Below, one piece after another: positions 32,327 through 37,812 of a stretch of DNA of 37,812 nucleotides. The DNA comes from Pilibacter termitis (lineage in GTDB: Bacteria > Bacillota > Bacilli > Lactobacillales > Streptococcaceae), in contig NZ_FUXI01000023.1 in assembly GCF_900167335.1 (NCBI RefSeq), forward strand, positions 1 to 37,812, in the 5' to 3' direction. The position numbers and the translations under genes were made by a program. Positions within the stretch are counted from its first letter, which is position 1; the number at the start of each line of letters is the position of its first letter. The notes under the pieces were generated by a model that saw nothing but the letters and a program-made list of their open reading frames with translations, was not told where the DNA came from and searched no databases.

Positions 32327-32611
32327 ATGGGCAAATATTATAATGTAGCATTTCACGTGTTAAATGACCGTGTTTTAGTAAAAAAAGAGGTTTATTCAGA
32401 AAAAGAACCATTTGATGTTTGGGAGGACGCTTGTACAAAAGTGAGCGAAAAACATTTGTATTTATTCGTGGATGATCAATTTATCACGCTTGATCGTCAA
32501 TACGTTGTGCGTGTGGACGTGCGTGAGGTTGACAACCCAATGGATAAAGAAATGAAACGCAAAGGATTAGCCGAAGGTGTTGTACAAAAATTATCAGATA
32601 TGGGCTTTTAA
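32327..32611 (+). CDS. 94-residue protein, unknown
   Basis: AAGGAGA precedes the ATG. The protein is mixed alpha/beta, charged and soluble, with VSEKHLYLFVDDQFITLDRQ in the middle and a helical C-terminus (EMKRKGLAEGVVQKLSDMGF). There is no signal peptide or membrane segment. It starts right after the last hairpin repeat and is followed by a gap with the gmk promoter. I do not recognise the family; codon use looks like that of neighbouring genes. Confidence 0.65.
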   Translation: MGKYYNVAFHVLNDRVLVKKEVYSEKEPFDVWEDACTKVSEKHLYLFVDDQFITLDRQYVVRVDVREVDNPMDKEMKRKGLAEGVVQKLSDMGF

Positions 32612-32649
32612 AAGTAGCCTTATAGAAAATAACGATTTTGTCGTCTTAA

Positions 32650-33354
<705 letters not shown>

Positions 33355-33366
33355 TTAGAGGTACCC
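33355..33366. repeat. MITE-like remnant between gmk and rpoZ
   Basis: TTAGAGGTACCC is one arm tip, starting at the gmk stop codon region, with no partner. Confidence 0.5.
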
Positions 33367-33402
33367 TAAACATATTTCAAAAAAATAAGGAGGACTTTCC
33401 CT

Positions 33403-33711
33403 ATGATGTTAAAACCATCTATTGATACGTTATTAGACAAAGTTAATTCAAAATATTCGCTTGTGATTTTATCTAGCAAGCGAGCTCATGAGCTTGAGGC
33501 TGGCAATATGCCGACTATGGAGAGCTTTCAGTCAGTTAAGCCAGTTTTAAAGGCACTTGAAGAAATTGAAGCAGGAACAGTAACCAATCATCCAGATCCT
33601 GAAGGAAAACGTGAGCTTATTCGCAAAGAAGAAGAAGCGAGACGTAAAATTGCTGAAGAGGAACAAGAAAAGCTCAAAAAGCAAATCGAAGAAGAACAAG
33701 GCAATATGTAA
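33403..33711 (+). CDS. rpoZ: RNA polymerase omega subunit
   Basis: The 102-residue protein has the omega core [27 protein letters not shown], then [11 protein letters not shown]. The C-terminal third is a Glu/Lys-rich helix ([19 protein letters not shown]). AAGGAGG precedes adjacent ATG codons at 33403 and 33406, and either may be used. It follows gmk, the conserved Firmicute order. Confidence 0.93.
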   Translation: MMLKPSIDTLLDKVNSKYSLVILSSKRAHELEAGNMPTMESFQSVKPVLKALEEIEAGTVTNHPDPEGKRELIRKEEEARRKIAEEEQEKLKKQIEEEQGNM

Positions 33712-33752
33712 CGGAAAGGAGTTTGGAGCATTTTTGTTTCAAACTTTTTCCT

Positions 33753-33775
33753 TTAGAGATACCACTAAAAAAAGA
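33753..33775. repeat. MITE-like remnant upstream of priA
   Basis: TTTAGAGATACCACTAAAAAAAG contains both tips back to back with no interior, resembling a collapsed copy. It lies just before the priA ribosome-binding site. Confidence 0.4.
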
Positions 33776-33788
33776 GGGAGGTGAGAAA

Positions 33789-36182
33789 GTGTTTGCTGAA
33801 GTAATTGTAGATGTGCCAGCTTTTCAGACGGATATGCCTTATACTTATCGTATTCCAAAAGAATTTGAGCAAGATTTGATGTGTGGTATGCGTGTTCATG
33901 TTCCATTTGGAAATGGCAATCGTTTGATTATGGGCTTTGTCGTTGGTTTTCAAGATGAATGTGATTTAGAAGAAATCAAAGAAATTCAAGAAGTGTTAGA
34001 TATTGCTCCTGTTTTAAATGAGGAGTTGCTTTCCCTTGCGGATTTTATGAAAAACTCTACGTTTTCTTTTAAGATTTCGTGTATGCAGACAATGTTACCT
34101 GCGATGTTAAAGAGTAAGTATGAAAAATTCATTATTCCAACGGATGAGTCGGCGAGCGAATATTTTAATGGAAAACCAGATCTTTCGTTTAAAGAAGTGC
34201 AGGAAAATGGACAATTGCCTTTGTTTTTACGTTTGAGAAAAGAGGGATTGGTGGATTTGAAATATCTTGCCACCTCAAAAGAAACGATAAAAACTGAGCG
34301 TATGGTGCGTTTGTTGCTCTCTAGTGAAGAATTGTCCAAAGAATTGGCAAATGTAAGAGTATCAGCTAAGCAACAAAAACGATTGTTAGAGTTTTTTTCA
34401 GAAAACGAACGAACTATTTTTTCAGCGAAAGAATTGTCAACGGAGGGTATTTCGTCTAGTACGTTAAAAACTGCACAAGATAAAAAATGGGTGGAAATTT
34501 TTGCTCAAGAAGTCAGAAGAAATCCATTTAAAGATGCGAAAATTCTTCCAACAAGTGCGATGAAATTAAATGCTGAGCAAAAAATTGCAACGGAGAAAAT
34601 TTTACAAGCGGCAGATGAGGAAAATTCCAAAGTTTTTCTACTTGAGGGAATTACAGGAAGTGGAAAAACGGAGGTTTATTTGCAAGTGATTGCCAATGTT
34701 CTTGAGCAGGGGAAAACAGCGATGATGCTTGTGCCAGAAATTTCGTTGACACCGCAAATGGCGAGTCGTTTTAAAAGCCGATTTGGTGATGATGTGGCGG
34801 TTCTTCATTCCGCTCTTTCAATGGGGGAAAAATATGATGAATGGCGACGTGTGGAGGCAGGCAAAGCAAAAGTAGTAGTCGGAGCGAGAAGTGCCGTATT
34901 TGCACCGCTTGAAAATATTGGTGTCATTATCATAGATGAAGAGCATGAGGCAGTCTACAAACAAGACAATGCTCCACGTTACCATGCTCGTGATATTGCG
35001 ATTTGGCGAGGGATTTATCATCATTGTCCAGTCGTTTTAGGCAGTGCAACGCCAAGCCTAGAAAGTCGAGCGAGAGCATATAAAAATGTCTATGAATTGT
35101 TGCTTTTAACCCAAAGAGCAGTAAATGGCGCCCAATTACCAAATGTGGAAGTCGTTGATTTTCGTGAGGAATTTGGTCAAAGTGGTACAAATATTTACAC
35201 TAAGCGACTTTTGGAAAGAATAAGTGAAGTTACTTCAAAAGGAGAGCAGGCAGTTTTATTGCTCAATCGTCGTGGATTTTCTAGTTTTATGCTTTGTCGT
35301 GATTGTGGTTTCGTGCTAAAATGCCCGAATTGTGACATTTCCTTGACTTTGCATATGGATACGAAAACTATGCGTTGCCACTATTGTGGGCATGAAGAAG
35401 GGATTCCAAACTCTTGTGGCAATTGCAACAGCAAACGAATCCGTTACTATGGTACTGGAACGCAAAAGGCAGAGCAGGAGTTATTGGAGCATTTGCCGCA
35501 TTTACGGATTTTGCGAATGGACGTGGATACTACGAGAAAAAAAGGGGCTCATGAGAAATTATTAGAGCGATTTGGCAACAAAGAGGCAGATGTTTTGCTT
35601 GGCACACAAATGATTGCCAAAGGGCTTGACTTTGAAAATGTTACCCTTGTAGGCGTGCTAAATGCGGATACGGGGTTAAATTTGCCAGATTTTCGAGCGA
35701 GTGAGCGGACGTTTCAGTTGTTGACACAGGTGGCAGGTCGTGCAGGACGTGGACAAAAACAAGGTGAGGTACTTATCCAAACCTACAATCCAACGCATTA
35801 TGCCATTGAGTATGCAAAAAAACAAGATTATGAAGATTTTTATCGAAAAGAAATGGGCTTGCGACATCTTGCAGGTTATCCTCCGTTTTATTTTACCGTG
35901 CAAATTACGGCAAGTCACAAAGAAGAAAATCTTGCATCGAAAGCAATGTATGAAATTTTTTTGAGAATTAAGCAGTCTTTAAGTGATACTGCAACGGTTT
36001 TAGGTCCAAGTCCGAAATCTATTGCACGTGTGAACAATCAATATTTTTATCAACTTTTGATAAAATATAAAAAAGAGGAACGTTTAGAAATTGTCCTAAA
36101 GGAAATTTTGGAAGAAATGCAGCAGGAAAGTTTGCGAGGTTTAACGATTTCAATTGACCGAGAACCGTTGAGTTTTATGTAA
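33789..36182 (+). CDS. priA: Primosomal helicase PriA
   Basis: This 3'-5' helicase restarts replication at collapsed forks. Its 797 residues have an N-terminal DNA-binding domain, Walker A GITGSGKTEVY (about 287-297), the DEEH box (about 382), and eight zinc-binding cysteines in four CxxC pairs (CRDC, CPNC, CHYC, CGNC; about 504-550). The helicase motif VAGRAGRG follows. The GTG at 33789 has GGAGGTGAG immediately upstream; an in-frame ATG at 33723 would add 22 residues covering the repeat remnant and is rejected. Confidence 0.95.
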   Translation: MFAEVIVDVPAFQTDMPYTYRIPKEFEQDLMCGMRVHVPFGNGNRLIMGFVVGFQDECDLEEIKEIQEVLDIAPVLNEELLSLADFMKNSTFSFKISCMQTMLPAMLKSKYEKFIIPTDESASEYFNGKPDLSFKEVQENGQLPLFLRLRKEGLVDLKYLATSKETIKTERMVRLLLSSEELSKELANVRVSAKQQKRLLEFFSENERTIFSAKELSTEGISSSTLKTAQDKKWVEIFAQEVRRNPFKDAKILPTSAMKLNAEQKIATEKILQAADEENSKVFLLEGITGSGKTEVYLQVIANVLEQGKTAMMLVPEISLTPQMASRFKSRFGDDVAVLHSALSMGEKYDEWRRVEAGKAKVVVGARSAVFAPLENIGVIIIDEEHEAVYKQDNAPRYHARDIAIWRGIYHHCPVVLGSATPSLESRARAYKNVYELLLLTQRAVNGAQLPNVEVVDFREEFGQSGTNIYTKRLLERISEVTSKGEQAVLLLNRRGFSSFMLCRDCGFVLKCPNCDISLTLHMDTKTMRCHYCGHEEGIPNSCGNCNSKRIRYYGTGTQKAEQELLEHLPHLRILRMDVDTTRKKGAHEKLLERFGNKEADVLLGTQMIAKGLDFENVTLVGVLNADTGLNLPDFRASERTFQLLTQVAGRAGRGQKQGEVLIQTYNPTHYAIEYAKKQDYEDFYRKEMGLRHLAGYPPFYFTVQITASHKEENLASKAMYEIFLRIKQSLSDTATVLGPSPKSIARVNNQYFYQLLIKYKKEERLEIVLKEILEEMQQESLRGLTISIDREPLSFM

Positions 36183-36218
36183 CACTGAATATTTTATAGG
36201 TAGAGGGAGAATTAAAAA

Positions 36219-36722
36219 ATGATTTTAGAGGTAGTGAAAGCACCAGACAAAAGTCTGCATAGAAAAACAGAAGTTATTGAAGTAGTAGATGAAAAGTTAG
36301 AAAAACTTTTGGACGATATGTACGAAACCATGGTGGAAAACGACGGAATTGGCATTGCAGCTCCTCAAGTTTCCAGTAGAAAACGAGTAGCTCTCGTGCA
36401 ATTAACGCCAGAGGACGAATTGTTTACGTTGATTAACCCAGTAATCACGAAAAAAAGTGGGAGTGATATTTTTGTTGAAGGGTGTTTGAGTATTCCTCAT
36501 GTCTTTGGTACAGTAGAACGTGCGGAAGAAATTGTCGTTGAATTTCATGAGCGAAGTGGCAACTTTGTGGAAATGGAGGCATCAGGTTTTTTAGCTCGAG
36601 CGATTCAGCACGAAGTAGACCATTTGGACGGTATTTTATTTACAGAAAAAATGATTGAGCGGATTCCAGAAGAAGAGCTAGAAGATTATTACCAAAAATA
36701 TGAGGAAGAACACAATGACTAA
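36219..36722 (+). CDS. def: Peptide deformylase, type 1
   Basis: The 167-residue protein carries the motifs GIGIAAPQ, EGCLSIP and QHEVDHLDG, all intact. The spacing is the shorter type 1 form. The gene overlaps fmt by 8 bases, so removal and addition of formyl groups are encoded together, the usual def-fmt pairing. It is the second deformylase in the window; the type 2 form is at 6485. Confidence 0.95.
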   Translation: MILEVVKAPDKSLHRKTEVIEVVDEKLEKLLDDMYETMVENDGIGIAAPQVSSRKRVALVQLTPEDELFTLINPVITKKSGSDIFVEGCLSIPHVFGTVERAEEIVVEFHERSGNFVEMEASGFLARAIQHEVDHLDGILFTEKMIERIPEEELEDYYQKYEEEHND

Positions 36723-37656
36723 AGTAGTATTTATGGGAACTCCACAGTTTGCAGTACCTATTTTAGAAGGTTTAGTAAAAAGTGGTGTGGAGATTTCTTT
36801 TGTGGTCACACAACCTGATAGACCTGTCGGTCGAAAAAAAGTTTTGACACCGCCACCTGTCAAAGTTTGTGCGGAAAAAAATGGGCTACGTGTGTTGCAA
36901 CCAGAGCTGATTTCCAAAAGCGAAGAGCTAGAAATTCTCATGCAGACGGAATTTGATTTGATTATCACCGCAGCATTTGGACAATTTTTGCCTGAGAAAT
37001 TGTTGCACCACGCAAAAGTTGGTGCGATAAATGTTCATGCTTCACTTTTGCCGAAATATCGTGGCGGAGCACCCGTGCATTATGCAATTATGAATGGCGA
37101 TGAAGAAATTGGCGTGACGATTATGGAAATGGTCAAACAAATGGACGCAGGCGATATGCTGGCAAGTCGTTCAATTCCGATTACAGATAGTGATGATGTC
37201 GGGGTGATGTTTGAAAAATTGTCTCTTTTAGGTCGAAATTTATTGCTAGAAATATTAGAGGATTATCTTGCTGGAAAGATTCAAGGGATTGCTCAAGACG
37301 AAACAAAGGTGAGCTTTAGCCCGAATATTACACGTGAGCAAGAAGTGATAGATTGGAGCAAATCGGCAAGAAGTGTGTTCAATCAAATTCGCGGACTCCA
37401 CCCTTTTCCAGTTGCACATACGACATGGGAAGAAAAACGTCTGAAAATCTACAAAGCTACCCTCCCAGTTGCACAAGCGACAGGAGAAGTAGGAGAAGTT
37501 GTTAAACGAGAAAAAAATAGCTTGTGGATTATCGCAGGCGACCAACAAGTTGTCGCACTAGAAGAAGTTCAGCTTGCAGGTAAAAGCAAAATGAACATTC
37601 AAGAATTTTTAAACGGCGTAGGACAAAAAATAAAAATAGGCGACAAACTAGGATAA
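36715..37656 (+). CDS. fmt: Methionyl-tRNA formyltransferase
   Basis: The enzyme formylates initiator Met-tRNA with 10-formyl-tetrahydrofolate. Its 313 residues begin MTKVVFMGTPQFAVPIL. The folate-binding and catalytic block is INVHASLLPKYRGGAPVHYAI (Asn and His catalytic), followed by the MD-GD motif (QMDAGDML). A C-terminal OB-like domain starts near 210. The ATG at 36715 lies inside the def stop region, with GAGGAAG upstream; an in-frame start at 36700 lies before that site and is rejected. rsmB, which often follows, is not in view: hairpins follow. Confidence 0.95.
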   Translation: MTKVVFMGTPQFAVPILEGLVKSGVEISFVVTQPDRPVGRKKVLTPPPVKVCAEKNGLRVLQPELISKSEELEILMQTEFDLIITAAFGQFLPEKLLHHAKVGAINVHASLLPKYRGGAPVHYAIMNGDEEIGVTIMEMVKQMDAGDMLASRSIPITDSDDVGVMFEKLSLLGRNLLLEILEDYLAGKIQGIAQDETKVSFSPNITREQEVIDWSKSARSVFNQIRGLHPFPVAHTTWEEKRLKIYKATLPVAQATGEVGEVVKREKNSLWIIAGDQQVVALEEVQLAGKSKMNIQEFLNGVGQKIKIGDKLG

Positions 37657-37667
37657 CCCCAAACTCT

Positions 37668-37698
37668 AAACTTTTGAGCCCCCTACACTCAAAAGTTT
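37668..37698 (+). terminator. Hairpin after fmt, possible terminator without T-run
   Basis: AAACTTTTGAG and CTCAAAAGTTT pair perfectly around a 9-base C-rich loop, 12 bases after the fmt stop. There is no U-tract, so it may slow or process transcripts rather than terminate them. Confidence 0.5.
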
Positions 37699-37721
37699 GG
37701 TACATAAGCCGAAAAGCGGAG

Positions 37722-37812
37722 TGGGGCGTTTTGAAGTCTGTGGCAGTGAGCCGTGCCGTTTACTTGCTACTACACTTCGTTTCGCATACAGTCTTTCTAA
37801 GAATCAAAGATT
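37722..37812. repeat. Long-hairpin repeat of the extended type, cut by the window end
   Basis: The left half matches unit 31892 (TTTTGAAGTCTGTGGCAGTG then AGCCGTGCCG). It then switches to the extended-tip sequence of unit 32136 (CTACTACACTTCGTTTCGCA and TCTTTCTAAGAATCAAAGAT). It is preceded by the linker remnant GAAAAGCGGA. Confidence 0.85.

Noticed and set aside
33723-33788. In-frame upstream ATG would give PriA 22 extra residues.
   Set aside because: The extra stretch crosses a repeat remnant and lacks a ribosome-binding site, whereas the GTG at 33789 has GGAGGTGAG just before it.

Overview
The window is AT-rich Firmicute chromosome around a replication origin. DUF3013, an MsmK-type ATPase, two Mga/AtxA-type regulators, a YdbC/PC4 protein and the DUF3013-prmA-rsmE-rel-dtd cluster point to Lactobacillales, probably near Enterococcaceae. 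This placement is inferred from gene content alone; no database was consulted.

Layout. 1-3.9 kb is accessory DNA: the right end of an ISL3-like insertion sequence that truncates an ABC-2 permease, a small membrane protein, a lipoprotein/secreted zinc metalloprotease pair, and a divergent AraC regulator. 3.9-9.2 kb carries msmK and a PucR-type regulator, rpsO, a type 2 peptide deformylase, an Mga-like regulator and dtd. 9.3-15.2 kb holds the leftward cluster DUF3013-prmA-rsmE-(DeoC-like)-rel, with five tandem long-hairpin repeats between rel and dtd. 15.3-17.2 kb is oriC in two parts flanking dnaA: DnaA boxes that are almost all TTTTCCACA, then a box, four CTA trios and an AT-rich unwinding stretch between dnaA and dnaN. 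17.3-27.3 kb is dnaN, a small membrane gene, gyrA, a membrane-anchored polysaccharide deacetylase, rpsF-ssb-rpsR and gdpP-rplI, with three perfect parS sites. 27.5-32.6 kb holds a second Mga-like regulator, small unknown genes, a GNAT-like/patatin fusion and a YdbC/PC4 protein. 32.7-37.7 kb is gmk-rpoZ-priA-def-fmt.

What stands out. Two repeat families fill the intergenic spaces. One is a MITE-like palindrome with GGG(T/C)ACCTCTAAAAA ends. It has one 155-bp copy, several 52-70 bp copies and many remnants, and often sits just after stop codons. The other is a 97-158 bp long-hairpin element joined by a conserved linker (CTAGACAAAGAAAAGCG). It has eleven copies here, and its stems vary by compensatory changes, which indicates selection on a folded DNA or RNA. 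Gene order around oriC is rearranged: yaaA, recF and gyrB are missing between dnaN and gyrA, dnaB does not follow rplI, and the gmk-fmt block lies close to the origin. Both ends of the gap left by yaaA-recF-gyrB carry MITE copies.

How the genes fit together. Most encode core functions: replication start (dnaA, dnaN, gyrA, priA, ssb, parS), translation and N-terminal formyl-Met handling (rpsO, rpsF, rpsR, rplI, fmt, two def, prmA, rsmE, dtd) and nucleotide signalling (rel, gdpP, gmk, rpoZ). Between them are regulators and surface or secreted proteins that look lineage-specific.
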